NCBI GenBank assembly: GCA_016717655.1
Contig: JADKFC010000001.1
Location: 434,001 to 498,000 of the forward strand
DNA from: Saprospiraceae bacterium
GTDB lineage: Bacteria > Bacteroidota > Bacteroidia > Chitinophagales > Saprospiraceae
DNA length: 64,000 nt
Direction: 5' to 3'
In this document: piece after piece, positions 37,604 to 47,789 of the stretch
Numbering within the stretch: the first letter of the stretch is position 1
Layout of the letters: each line of letters opens with the position of its first letter
Notes under the pieces: generated by a model
Database searches by the model: none
The model's input: the letters and a program-made list of their open reading frames with translations, nothing else
What the model was told of the DNA's origin: nothing
Translations under genes and position numbers: made by a program

Positions 37604-38100
37604 TTATCTGGTAAAAAGGATCCATCCCGCAGCTCGGGTTTGGTTATTGAAGTCAACATATTGCAGGATGTATTTTCCCGACATCAAATCTCTCAGGTCA
37701 AGAATTTGTGCATTATCATTGGAGTTGATCTGGAACTTATGAATCAGAGCTCCTTTTTCATCGAGGAGTAAAATTGAGAAATGAGCCCCTTTTTCTCCCA
37801 TTGGATTTGAATAAAGTCATGGCTGGGATTGGGATAATAGCTTAGATGTAAGGCCTGGATTTCTGTATCGAAGACCGCTGTTATGGTGGCTTCATTACCA
37901 CTCTGAAAGCCCTGACAGTAGAAATAGTTGGCATTTTTACCCCCAAAAATGAAGGTTTCGCCAAGGGTGCCGCTGGCCGAGATGTTTCCGGTTTTTGCTT
38001 GTGATCCCCCTGATGACAGCACATGCTGAGCTACCTTAATTTGTCCAAAAAGTGTATGGATACAAGCCAAAGCAATGATAAGGGTGCTACTAAACCTCAT
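37604..38100 (-). pseudogene. Small T9SS-sorted secreted protein, frameshifted
   Basis: The start at 38,100 gives a signal peptide (MRFSSTLIIALACIHTLFGQ). The mature protein reads IKVAQHVLSSGGSQAKTGNI, SASGTLGETFIFGG, FYCQGFQSGNE, and then a type-A T9SS domain beginning YYPNPSHDFIQIQWEKKG. The frame is lost in a C4/G4 run at plus-strand 37,786-37,789. In the neighbouring frame the domain continues properly as AHFSILLLDEKGALIHKF and DLMSGKYILQY and ends at 37,604. One added G would give a complete protein of about 165 residues. The same short protein type often heads operons of collagen-like secreted proteins in this phylum (family knowledge, not checked here). Confidence 0.75.
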
Positions 38101-38359
38101 GGTTTCTTTTTTGACAAAGATGATCAGCCTCCAATGCGGAAGGCTACATAAAACCGTTATGGGTAGAAAATACCGGAAATCATAGAGTAGCCATACGGCC
38201 GGTCCTTCACCGTTTCGCCGGCATATGGACAAGTAACGGAGCCCCCCTATACCGTTAGACAGGTTTTGGGGGTGGAAAGGATAGCACTAAAAGGACGGTT
38301 AAGTCAATATAGTGAGGTGTTGAGATATGAACCCGGCGGTATGGGGAATTTTAAAGGAG

Positions 38360-39902
38360 TTATTTTAGAATCAAGATTTTTTGGCTACGCAGTCGATTTT
38401 CTTCTGTCCAGGAAACAACATATAAGCCAGAAGGTAGAGAAGATGTATCAAAAGTGCCACTAGTTGAAGATGTCAAGGTGCTAGACTTGCCCATGAAATC
38501 GGAGAATCTAATTTCATTCGGAGGAAAATCGCCTGAAAATGAAATTTGGTCAAATGCTGGGTTTGGAAACAGGTGTGAAGATTCCAAGAAGGACTGATTT
38601 TCGTTACTTGTACCAACGATTGTATTTTCAATATTTACCTCAATCAGACAACTTTCATCGCTAAAACAGCCTAGTGGAGAGAGACGCATCCAAATGAGGT
38701 CTGAGCTTTCTTTGAGGGAGTTGTTTTCTTGTTGCCTGTAAGTTTGCAGCAGGCCAACAACTAAAAAGCTGCCGTCTTCCAATTCAATGATATCATTAAT
38801 ATCCGTATATCCTCCATAACGATATATATTGTCCATTACAAAATAACGTTCAAAAACAAGTGTACCTGACGAATTTACTTTAAAGAACATAAGCTGCTTA
38901 CCTAAGGGACCGTTGTTTGCATCAGCATATTTGCCTCCACCTATGTAATTGCCATCTTTTGAGTAAATTAGTTTTTCAATTTCTCTGAATTGGCCCGGTT
39001 GCGAATTCCATGGGGTCAGTTTTTTAACATTGTTTTGGCTATCCAGCACATCAAGTTCGGCTGAAAAGGAGCCCAAATCTGAAATGATGGCAAAAAGCGT
39101 CTTATTGCCTGGTATTTCCATGCCAATAGGGAGCTGCCTGATTGAAGCATACCCAGATGTATAACTTTTTAAAAGATGGAGATTCTCATCATAGGTAGCG
39201 ATTACGGATTTGGAACCGTTAACATCATTATCGAAATGGTAGTGAACTTTTAGATTGTTATTGCTATCCATGTAAGCTTCATGTAATAATTGTGAGCCGT
39301 AAGGCAAATAGATTTTTGTAAGCAGGTCTAATTGAAATTCATCATTTAGTTTTAATAAGCAGAGTTGATTTCTTTTTGTTACCATATTTCGTCCATTTAC
39401 CCCAACGTACCAGTAGTTTTTTGAAGGTACAATAAAATGAGGAACCACATACAAAAGGCTGTCAATTCTTGGAAAATCAAGGATTTTACTAATTTTAAGG
39501 GATGAAGGGTCGACTAATACAAATTTTAAAGAGGAATTAATGGTATCGTTTTCTTTAAAGCTCCCAAGTACCACTAATCTATTTTTGTTGGCATCGATTG
39601 CCATCATTCCTTTTTCTGAGGTGGCTTTTATTTCATCAGAGAATCTCAAGTCATGACCATTGGGTCTATTTCAATTATACGGTGACAACCAAAAATATGA
39701 GTATTGCATCGATAGAATTCATTAATGTAGTATTTACCATTTAATTGAAGAAATTGCAACCCTGCATTGAACGTATCACCTCTTTTAAAATATGGCTGTG
39801 GTATTTCTGGGCAAAAACACCAACAGGTATGAAAGTCGAAATAAGAGCAAAAACTCCTATAAAGACTACCCTAAAGTAAGGTGTATTAAATAAAGTTTTC
39901 AT
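38360..39902 (-). pseudogene. T9SS-sorted secreted protein, frameshifted near the N-terminus
   Basis: ATG at 39,902 gives a signal peptide (VVFIGVFALISTFIPVGVFAQ). Directly after it the frame is lost. A second frame reads PEIPQPYFKRGDTFNAGLQF and GKYYINEFYRCNTHIFGC up to about 39,660. A third frame, open from 39,649 to 38,360, reads LRFSDEIKATSEKGMMAIDA and on. The long part resembles a propeller-like protein (LVDPSSLKISKILDFPRIDS, IEKLIYSKDGNYIGGGKYAD). It ends in a type-A T9SS domain (LFPNPAFDQISFSG, SLPSGLYVVSW). About 510 residues would result after repair. It starts 7 bp after the metalloprotease gene and is probably in one operon with it. Confidence 0.75.
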
Positions 39903-39909
39903 GTTTCAC

Positions 39910-40464
39910 CTATAAATTTAACAACTTTATTCTTTGTATCGGAAAATTGTTTTTATAAATGGTGACAATCAGGATAGATTCCGGCAAAGTGCTGATATCA
40001 ACTTGGGTGCTCTGCTGATTTATGCTTTGAGAAAATAAACCTTTGTTCATCATATCTGTAATTTCTGCGATATACAGATCGCCCTCATCAAAATCAGGTA
40101 AAGATATTGTGATATTCTTTCTACCAGTTGGATTCGGAAAAATTAGAACTTCATCGATTTTTTCATTTCTATATACAGATCTAGGGGAAAGTAATGTCGG
40201 AAACGGTCGATCAATATTGATGCTGATCCCCGTTAAATATTCATAAACAGCTCTTGCAAATCCTGCCGAACTGTTGTTTTGGTTGGCTAAAGTCAATAAG
40301 GTTTGGAACTGGCTGTTTTCATTTACATTGGGGAGGCCTCTTTGGTTTAAACATTCCTGAGAATGGATGAGAGGATAGGATGTAGAATTGTTTTCTTGTA
40401 GGGTTGACAATAGTTGGTTGGCAAGTTCGTCCTTCTCTATATCTTTCAAAATACCGTAACCCAT
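39910..40464 (-). pseudogene. M43-type protease/beta-helix protein, C-terminal fragment with T9SS domain
   Basis: A frame of 184 codons that begins MGYGILKDIEKDELANQ and ends with a type-A T9SS sorting domain (LIFPNPTGRKNITISLP, then LYIAEITDMMNKG and LPESILIVTIY). Its ATG overlaps the stop of the upstream fragment by one base in acaaaataatggg. Because the upstream part has no sorting domain and this part has no signal peptide, the two are almost certainly one protein, split by a one-base change in a run of four A (plus strand 40,467-40,470). True translational coupling is the alternative but leaves an orphan sorting domain. Confidence 0.7.
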
Positions 40465-41231
40465 TATTTTGTGGTCTCTTCTTCTTGTTCCAATAGATAG
40501 GCAATCAGTTTGGTTGTACTATCCGGCATGGTTAAGTATTGTCTGGCAATGGAAGGTACCAATAAGTAAAGACATTTGTAATATTTTGCCAACAAAATAT
40601 TTTTTAAATGAAGGGAGATGGATGTGTCGTTTTTAATTCGGTTGATTTCCAAATTTAATTGCGTCTGCATGTTGAGTTTTTCTCTAATAGATTCCGGAAT
40701 CACACATTTTCTGAATCGGGGGTCTAAATGCACATATAAGTCATTGCCGCAACTGCTTTCCGGGTTTGGATCTCCTGACCTTGCTATTGTGAAATTGCCA
40801 GGTGTATTGGGAAAATAACAACTTAAGGTGTCCTCAGATTCATAAACATAGTAATTAAATATTTCAGAATTTTGACCTGTTACAATGGAAGTAACTTGTT
40901 GGTCAAAACAATTGGCTGCGGGGATTTCAGGGTCACCTTGTTCTGAATATATAGAACTATAATCTGATAAAGCTAAGTTATAATTGGTGATGTTGTCAAA
41001 ACAGTTTTGTAAATATATTCCATTGTTTTGACCACCGGCTGTAAGCCCATAATTAGTGTTGCTAACTCGATTTGAGTGAATAAATTGGTTGTGTTTTTTA
41101 CCGGTATCTTTAGTATAGACAGCAGAGTGGGCATTTAAAAATTCATTGTTGATGACAAGGTATTGACTGCTTCCAGTAGGGTTGATTGCAAACTCACACA
41201 CAAAGTTGTTGTTGGTTACTTCAAAATGCAT
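40464..41231 (-). pseudogene. M43-type protease/beta-helix protein, middle fragment
   Basis: A frame of 255 codons whose first ATG is internal. Upstream in the same frame it reads NDFVNNRTGIEWDSHGSGMH, which joins directly to the end of the protease fragment (VFGENIIKK). The content is right-handed beta-helix repeats (VTNNNFVCEFAINPTG, YLVINNEFLNAHSAVY), followed by a helical region (INRIKNDTSISLHLKNILLA). It ends EEETTK with a TAA. The break upstream lies in seven consecutive T on the plus strand (41,284-41,290). Confidence 0.7.
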
Positions 41232-41280
41232 TCCACTTCCATGCGAGTCCCATTCAATGCCAGTCCGGTTGTTAACAAAA

Positions 41281-42927
41281 TCATTTTTTTATTATATTTT
41301 CTCCAAAGACTGGATATATAGCAATGTAACGTATGCCAAAATCGCCGCCTTCAATGCTATTGTTTTCAAAAGTCATTGTGGATGAATTGCAGTAAATGCC
41401 GGTGCCATAATCATTGATTTCAAATTGACTTTCGATTATGGATAGACCTTTATTCAATCGCAATTTTATGCCCGTATCGCATCCCAGAAGTGTTAGGTTT
41501 TGAATGGTACTGTTTTCATTGTAAACGTTTAATAATGGTTTGGGTAAGCCATATTTTCCCATTTTAATTCCCGTTTTACAATTTTGTATACTGGCATTGT
41601 GGATGGTAATTAAACCACCTGAATAGAGATCAGGTCTGGATGAATAGATGTCAAAATACGGATCCGCATCGATGGCAACGATGGCATTTTCAATCAAACT
41701 ATTGTTAATTACCGTAAGACAAGCTCCCTGAGGATCCGTGATACTGGGGCTGGGATAGCCCTGGGCTTTTCTGTTGTGTCCAATTATCTTTATGCCTTGC
41801 CAATAGCGTGCATTGGGGCAAGTAGTTAAAAAGGCACCATCCAAGGTGAGCTTGGCCCCTCTTTCTACAATAATATTTGAATTTTCACTTAATGATATTG
41901 TAGCTTGAATGGTGACATGCGCTCCGTTTTTGATGATAATGTCTCCTTGGGTTGCAAAATCACTGGTAATTATGGCGTTCTCGGTATAGATGGTATTACA
42001 TTTTGTGGCTTTGCTACAGAATGAAAAGGGTGTACCTGAGTTATTATAAACTACGGCTTGCAAACTTGGATTTAATTGTATAGAACCTTTCATATGTGCT
42101 ATTTGACCTTGTGTAAATTTTTTTAAACACGGTGTGGCAGTGTAGGACATTATAAGTTCTTTATCGGGGTTGTAATATAACGGATTCAAGGGCATACCGG
42201 TGCAATATTCTGCTTGCCACCAGTTTGGTTTATATGTACAATCATCGTTGACTCTGTCATATAAATTAAAGTCGGCAGGCGTATCACATATATAATCTCC
42301 AGCTGTCAGGCAATTGCTGGAATTTGGGTGTTCAAGCTCATATCCGGCTTCATTCACGTTGCAACCGCGATGGGTGTGGTGAAGGTTTAATACATGCCCC
42401 ATCTCATGTGCAAAAATGTTAGTAATTATTGTATGTAGTCCTGTTTTTGGGTAGCCACAAAGCAAGAGAGCGGCATTGTTTCCAATTCCTGCAGCTTTGC
42501 CATTATATTCTGTTTCATTATTATCGTATACATAGACATCAATGCCATCTGTATTCCTGTTGACATTAAAAATTTCATCTGTTGTTGGGTTTTCAGAAAA
42601 GAAATCATCACAAATTTCATCAATGCATCTGTCCCAATAAAATGAAATATCTGTGTTCCGGAATGTTTCCTCAAGATTGTTGAATCCTTCTTCTATTGTT
42701 GATCGACTTATGCCACCTTCACAATGGTTGTTTTTAATAACGTGGAAATATAGTCTCAATTCAAAATTACCTCCATTTCTGCCCGTTTCATTGATTAATG
42801 CCATCGCAGCCGGATCCAGTGAAGTTTCAGGGGAGCCGCACATTTCCTGTGCAAATAATGATTGCCCAAGGGGCATAAGATAAATGAACAAAGCAAAAAG
42901 CAGGGAGTTTAGTTTTTTCGTTTTCAT
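41281..42927 (-). pseudogene. Secreted M43-like zinc metalloprotease with beta-helix domain, N-terminal fragment
   Basis: A 548-codon frame with a true start and signal peptide (ALFIYLMPLGQSLFAQ). The catalytic domain carries HEMGHVLNLHH at residues 174-184 (zinc ligands His174, His178, His184; base Glu175) and a Met-turn at IMSYT, as in the pappalysin (M43) family of metzincins. Position 8 of the motif is Asn rather than the classical Gly. Cysteines CGSPETS, RGCNVN and ICDTPAD suggest disulfides. From about residue 315 a right-handed beta-helix begins (YTENAIITSDFATQGDIIIK). The frame ends at a homopolymer; the protein continues at 40,464-41,231 and 39,910-40,464. Repaired length is about 990 residues, secreted by T9SS. 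Confidence 0.82.
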
Positions 42928-43129
42928 GGTACATGCGGTTTTAGTTAAATGATTACCGATTCAATGCAAAGGGTTTAAAACCTTTGTTTTGCAAAGTTTG
43001 GGTAAAAAGTTCAATGATTTTTGTACCTTTTTTCTAAATCATATATTTGTTTTCACCATATGTGAACTCGCCAATAAGATTTTTACGCTATTCTGTGAAA
43101 AATTAGATAAGGGAACCTTTTAATAGTGC

Positions 43130-43810
43130 CTACACCATCCTCCCATCTTCCATCACCAGGGTGCGATGGGTTTTGGCAGCAAATTCCTGGTCGTGGGTAA
43201 CTATAAGAAGGGTCTGTTGAAAAGTGGTGCTTAGTTCTTTAAATATGTCATAGACGATATCGGTATTTTTATTATCGAGGTTGCCGGTGGGTTCATCGCC
43301 CATGATGATGAGGGGTTGATTGATAAGGGCCCGTGCAATGGCCACTCTTTGTTTTTCACCACCTGAAAGTTGATTGGCATTTTTCAGGGCTTTTTGATCC
43401 ATGCCCAATAATTTGAGATTTTGGATGGCGTCGTGCTCAATTTCTTCCTTTGATTTTTGACCCAGTTTTAAGGCTGGTAACATTACATTTTTTAATACTG
43501 TAAATTCATTGAGGAGGTAGTGAAACTGAAAAACAAAGCCAATTTTTTGATTGCGGATCAAAGCCAGTTCTTTGTCGGTTTTTCCTGATGTGAGTTTGCC
43601 TTCTAACCAAAGTTGCCCATCATAGTCTGTGTCCAGCGTACTTAAGATGTAGAGAAGGGTAGATTTGCCACAGCCTGATTTTCCTGTGATGGCCACAAAA
43701 TCGCCTTTTTGTATTTCGAAGCATATATTGTCGAGTACTTTAACTCGAACCGGATCATTAAAATATTTTTCAATGCCGTTGGCTTTTAGTATGGGTTCTG
43801 TTTTTATCAT
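43130..43810 (-). CDS. ABC transporter ATPase (MacB/LolD type)
   Basis: A 226-residue ATP-binding subunit with all motifs intact: Walker A GKSGCGKST (43-51), Q-loop Gln95, signature LSGGE (148-152), Walker B LIIMGDEP with Asp172 and Glu173, and H-loop His206. Size and signature place it with the LolD/MacB/DevA group, which powers type VII ABC machines that move lipoproteins or substrates across the envelope mechanically rather than through a membrane channel. It overlaps the FtsX-like permease gene by 4 bp and comes last in an adaptor-permease-ATPase operon. That order fits a DevBCA/MacAB-like exporter, but the cargo is not evident. Confidence 0.92.
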   Translation of the reverse strand: MIKTEPILKANGIEKYFNDPVRVKVLDNICFEIQKGDFVAITGKSGCGKSTLLYILSTLDTDYDGQLWLEGKLTSGKTDKELALIRNQKIGFVFQFHYLLNEFTVLKNVMLPALKLGQKSKEEIEHDAIQNLKLLGMDQKALKNANQLSGGEKQRVAIARALINQPLIIMGDEPTGNLDNKNTDIVYDIFKELSTTFQQTLLIVTHDQEFAAKTHRTLVMEDGRMV

Positions 43811-45063
43811 TTGCCTCTGATAATGGTAACCGGATCTACAATGCTGGCTTTGCGGGAAGGGAAAAAGCCTGCCAAAGCAGTGGTGATCAGCGAGAATGTA
43901 ATGCCAATAAAAAAGTACACCGGATTATAATCTACCGGATAGGTGTTGATAGTAGGCAGTGCAGCTGTTACAAAAGGTATGGTGTCTATAATTCTCAACA
44001 ACACATAGCCTATGATTAATCCAACAAGTCCACCTACAAGGCCAATGCTCAAAGCGATGTACATAAATATAGACCGTACATCAGCACCTGAAAAGCCGGT
44101 GGCCTTTAGGATGGCAATGGTGTCCATCTTTTCATAAATCATCATATTGAGGATGTTGTAAATGCCAAAACCGGCTACAATCAGCAAGGTTATTCCCACT
44201 GCATAAGAAATCAACGATCTGATAAATGAACCCGTTTCAAATTGTTCATTTGCTGTCTGGATGTCTTCGGCATTGACCTGGTAAACGGCAGACAGTTCCT
44301 TGGCATAGGCAGGTGCTAAGGTAATATCTGTGAGTTTCACCTGAATATCGCTCACATAAGATTTGGAGACGCCTAATAATTTCTGAACCGTTTCAATGGA
44401 TACAAAACTTTGTACTTTGTCATACTCTGCGATGCCGGATTGAAAAAAAGCCACTACTTTAAGACTTAGTTTATTTCCCAGTGATGTGGTAACCTGAACA
44501 ACATCTCCGGGTTCGACCAGTAATTTTTCTGCCACTCCCTTGCCCAGGATGACGGCATTGGGTATGCTGTTCAAGTCTTTTGCTTCTCCTCTGGATATGT
44601 AATCTGAAAAATGAAATAAGTTGCTTTCCGCATCGGCTTCTATACCATTGAGTACGCCGGTAATATCAATGCTTCCCGCATTGTAAAGGATTTGGGCACT
44701 GAGTCGGGGGGCTATGCCGGTGACCCTTTTATCTTGTCGCAACGCCTGCATTATTTGAGGGGCATTGTAGATGTCTTTTCTGACCGATGTTGCTTTCAGT
44801 GAATGAATGAAGTGATGTTCTTTGGTACTATCAGTTCCTATGGCTATGGGTTGGTTTTTGGTGGGACTGATATCATTGTAGAGTCGCACGTGGGCAGTGC
44901 GGTTGATGATAAGGCCATCCAGCATACTGTTTAAGCCATTCATAAAGCCCAACAAAGCAATAAACATGGTTATACTAAAAGTGACTCCAACGGCAGCGAT
45001 TCCGGTTTGCTGCCAGCGGGCCGTCATAAGTGATTTGGCAATATCGAGGTTTACACGAACCAT
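43807..45063 (-). CDS. FtsX-like ABC transporter permease
   Basis: A 418-residue MacB/LolC-type permease. There is one N-terminal helix (GVTFSITMFIALLGFMNGL, residues about 25-45), a large periplasmic domain (about 45-280), and three C-terminal helices in the FtsX domain (SYAVGITLLIVAGFGIYNIL, then FMYIALSIGLVGGLVGLIIG, then PVYFFIGITFSLITTALAGF). It carries the typical coupling sequence MIYEKMDTIAILKATGFSG and ends with FPSRKASIVDPVTIIRG. The start overlaps the adaptor's stop (TAATG). It should form the inner-membrane part of the exporter as a dimer with the ATPase next to it. Confidence 0.9.
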   Translation of the reverse strand: MVRVNLDIAKSLMTARWQQTGIAAVGVTFSITMFIALLGFMNGLNSMLDGLIINRTAHVRLYNDISPTKNQPIAIGTDSTKEHHFIHSLKATSVRKDIYNAPQIMQALRQDKRVTGIAPRLSAQILYNAGSIDITGVLNGIEADAESNLFHFSDYISRGEAKDLNSIPNAVILGKGVAEKLLVEPGDVVQVTTSLGNKLSLKVVAFFQSGIAEYDKVQSFVSIETVQKLLGVSKSYVSDIQVKLTDITLAPAYAKELSAVYQVNAEDIQTANEQFETGSFIRSLISYAVGITLLIVAGFGIYNILNMMIYEKMDTIAILKATGFSGADVRSIFMYIALSIGLVGGLVGLIIGYVLLRIIDTIPFVTAALPTINTYPVDYNPVYFFIGITFSLITTALAGFFPSRKASIVDPVTIIRGK

Positions 45064-46168
45064 TATTTAGCAGGCTTGTAGATGAGGTCACCTGCTTTCA
45101 AGCCTGCCGTAACTTCCACCATTTGATAGTCCCTGATACCAGTTGATATTTTTTTTAACCGCTCGTTCCCTATATTGACCATGCTGTCATTAATAAGGTA
45201 GTTTCGGGGTATGACCAGCGCATTTGATTTTTGCTTGTACAAGATATTGGCTTCTACCGTGAGGAAGGGATAAAGTTGATCAGGTGCTTTGGTAAAATTT
45301 GCAATGGCAGTAAAGCTGCGACTTCTTTCGTCCATAATCGGGTATATTTTCTCCAGGGTAGCTTCAAAGACCTGATCGCCATAAGCATCCATCCTGATAG
45401 CTGTCTTTTGACCTTTTTGCAATTTGACAATGTCCTTTTCATCGATTTGTAAATCAATTTCAAAGGTTTTATCATCACCTATCAAAGCCAGTATTTTAGA
45501 TGGCATGGCCAACTCTCCGGCATCGGCATTGATTTTATATACCTTACCATCAATTTTACTTAAGACGGCATAGTCTTTTCGGATTTGGCGACTAATAGAG
45601 AGTTGTTGTTTGCTTTGGGTACTTAGGTAATCCAATTCCTTTTTAGCATCCCTATAGCGAGAACGGAGGGCTGCCAAATTGGTGATAGCAGATTCATAAG
45701 CCAGACTTCTTTGGTCCAGTTCGTTTTTTGAACCAATGCCTTGTGACCACAATTCTTTTTGTCTGGCATATAAAGTAGAATCGTTGGAGAGTTTTATTTG
45801 AGCCAGTAAAATGTTGTTGTTGATTTCGTTGAGTTTTTCTCCTTTTCTATTCCCTTCTGCAAAAACTGCGGCCAACCTTGCATTTTCTTCCTGCAATCTG
45901 GGGGTTGCATCCTGAAGGGTAAACAAAAGCTGTCCTTTCTTCACCACATCGCCCTCTTCAACATGGATTTTTGGATGATGCCAGTATTGACTGAATATAC
46001 CTCATATTGCCCCATTGCTTTGATGGTACCTGAGGCATAAACCGATTCGGTAATGTGTTGTGGGACCACCGTATAGCTTATTTCTTTTGACTTGCATGCC
46101 ATTGAAGAAACAGCCACATAAAGAACCAGAATTGCCGATTTTATGTTTGATACTGATCGAATGTCCAT
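45063..46168 (-). pseudogene. HlyD/RND-type periplasmic adaptor of the ABC exporter, frameshifted
   Basis: From 46,168 the frame gives a lipoprotein-like N-terminus (VAVSSMACKSKEIS) and the first biotinyl-lipoyl-like half, ending YEVYSVNTGIIQK. In a run of five T on the plus strand (45,968-45,972) the frame is lost. The neighbouring frame reads IHVEEGDVVKKGQLLFTLQD and continues through the coiled-coil hairpin (LAAVFAEGNRKGEKLNEINN, and on) and the beta-barrel domain to 45,063. One extra A restores a complete protein of about 368 residues. It belongs to the MacA/DevB-type adaptors that join the ABC permease to an outer-membrane channel. No TolC-like gene is in the window. Confidence 0.82.
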
Positions 46169-46382
46169 AGAATACTTATTTTACCAAGATAAGGTAAAAG
46201 TACAAAGAAATGGAATCAGGTGAAGTGACAAGGGTCAGTTTTAGAATAGGCTTCTGGCATTTGGGCCACAACAACTTGCATTTAGCAGCGTGAGAACGGG
46301 GATTTGAATGATTTAATTGAGGATATCCCGTTGTTGAAATCAATGAATCCTTATTAGTTCGAGACAAGCACCATAAGTGTTT

Positions 46383-47279
46383 CTATCCCATACTCATAGG
46401 AACTTCCATGAGCAGGATTTCGCCTCCTGAGCCGAGCGCCTTTAGATCAATCTGGTCTACATCCCAGATGCCCAGACCATCTCTCTTTTCGAGGGTTTGT
46501 CCGTTGACTTCAAAAGAGCCACTAAGAACAAAGGCATAGAGACCATTGCCTTTCTTTTTAATTGAGTAGCTGCTGCTTTTTGCTGCATCAAATTGACCGA
46601 GGTGGAACCATGCGTCCTGATGAATCCAAACCCCTGCATCTTCAATATTGGGAGAAAGGATTTGCTGGAGTTGATTGTGACGATCCTCAGACTTTAAAGT
46701 AATTTGATCGTATCTGGGGGTAACATTCCTTTTATTTGGGAAGACCCAAATCTGTAGAAATTTGACGGTAGCGTCTCTGTTTTTATTGTATTCACTGTGT
46801 GTAATGCCGGTTCCGGCACTCATCACCTGCACGTCGCCGTTTCTGATGACGGCCACATTGCCCATTGAGTCTTTGTGTTCCAGATCTCCCTCGAGGGGTA
46901 TGCTGATGATTTCCATGTTGTCATGCGGGTGGGTACCAAAGCCCATGCCACCCTGAACCGTGTCGTCGTTGAGGACTCTGAGCACGCCAAAGTGCATTCT
47001 CTCAGGATTGTAATAATTGGCAAAACTAAAGGTATGGTAGCTCTGTAACCAACCATGATCCGCATGTCCTCTGGTTGATGCCTTATGTAAAACGCTATTG
47101 TTCATGATGGAAGATTGGGTGTTGGGTATATGATTAAATCCAAGAATATTATTGTCTTTTATGGGCTCGAGGGGCTTTAATTCATCGATGTCATTGCTCA
47201 GGGCTTTGATGCTGCCTGCTCCCGTTACCAGGATGCCTGTGCCCAACAAAGTTTTGCGGATAAAGTCTTTGCGGTCCAT
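46383..47279 (-). CDS. Pirin family protein with N-terminal export signal
   Basis: A protein of about 298 residues from ATG 47,279. Longer in-frame starts run into the artificial-looking G/C tract and are rejected. The double-cupin pirin motifs are present: HFGVLRVLNDDTVQG, GFGTHPHDNMEIISIPLEG and MSAGTGITHSEYN. The metal ligands would be His117, His119, His161 and Glu163, matching the spacing in E. coli YhhW. Unusually for a pirin, the N-terminus MDRKDFIRKTLLGTGILVTG resembles a Tat-like signal or membrane anchor, so the protein may be exported. Pirins such as YhhW have quercetinase activity in vitro; the natural substrate is unknown. Confidence 0.85.
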   Translation of the reverse strand: MDRKDFIRKTLLGTGILVTGAGSIKALSNDIDELKPLEPIKDNNILGFNHIPNTQSSIMNNSVLHKASTRGHADHGWLQSYHTFSFANYYNPERMHFGVLRVLNDDTVQGGMGFGTHPHDNMEIISIPLEGDLEHKDSMGNVAVIRNGDVQVMSAGTGITHSEYNKNRDATVKFLQIWVFPNKRNVTPRYDQITLKSEDRHNQLQQILSPNIEDAGVWIHQDAWFHLGQFDAAKSSSYSIKKKGNGLYAFVLSGSFEVNGQTLEKRDGLGIWDVDQIDLKALGSGGEILLMEVPMSMG

Positions 47280-47330
47280 GATTGCGTATTTGTTTGTTGA
47301 AACAAATGTTTGAGAAAAAAAGTTCAATGG

Positions 47331-47760
47331 GTATCCGGGAACGGAGCATCCGGCAACGGAGCATCCGGGCCCCGGGGGGGGGGGGGGCAAGGGAAGGGGC
47401 CCCCCGGCCCGGGGCCCTCGGCCGGGGGGGGGGCCCCCCCCCCCGCCCCCCCCGGGGGGGGGGGGGCCCCCCCCCCCCGGGGGTTATACCGGGCTCCCCC
47501 CCACCCCCGGTCCTAAAGGACCCAGAATAATAAAAATAAAAAAAAACAAAAGGGAGAATTACCCCCCCCCCCCGGGGACCCCCCCGGTTTTTTTCACAAA
47601 AGGGGGGGGGAAAGGCCCCCCCGGGGGGGCCCTCCCCCCCGGCCCCAGAAAACCACAGGACCCCGGGGGGGGGGGGGGGGCCCGGGGCCCCCCCGAAAAA
47701 CCATCGGTTCACCCGCGGGATCGATTTGAGGAGGCACCGGGATCGGAGCACCCGGGATCA
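47331..47760. repeat. CGGAGCAYCCGG repeat remnants around an abnormal G/C homopolymer tract
   Basis: The left flank carries tandem units tatccgggaacgga and gcatccggcaacgga (47,332-47,365), and the right flank carries gcaccgggatcgga and gcacccgggatc (47,730-47,758). Between them, from about 47,368 to 47,700, the sequence is almost only runs of G and C up to 16 bases long, with one AT island near 47,520-47,565. No natural repeat of this genome looks like this, and the neighbouring gene frames that enter it are meaningless. A collapsed or miscalled repeat consensus is the likely cause. One flank unit matches the element at 9740-9753. Confidence 0.7.
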
Positions 47761-47789
47761 TAACTGAACGGTTTGGGCAAAGCCAAAAT

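Noticed and set aside
46176..46367. Minus-strand 63-codon frame upstream of the ABC adaptor gene
   Set aside because: No signal peptide, motif or homolog-like pattern; lies in a leader region.
47191..47751. Frames on both strands rich in Gly, Pro and Arg in the G/C tract
   Set aside because: They are translations of homopolymers.
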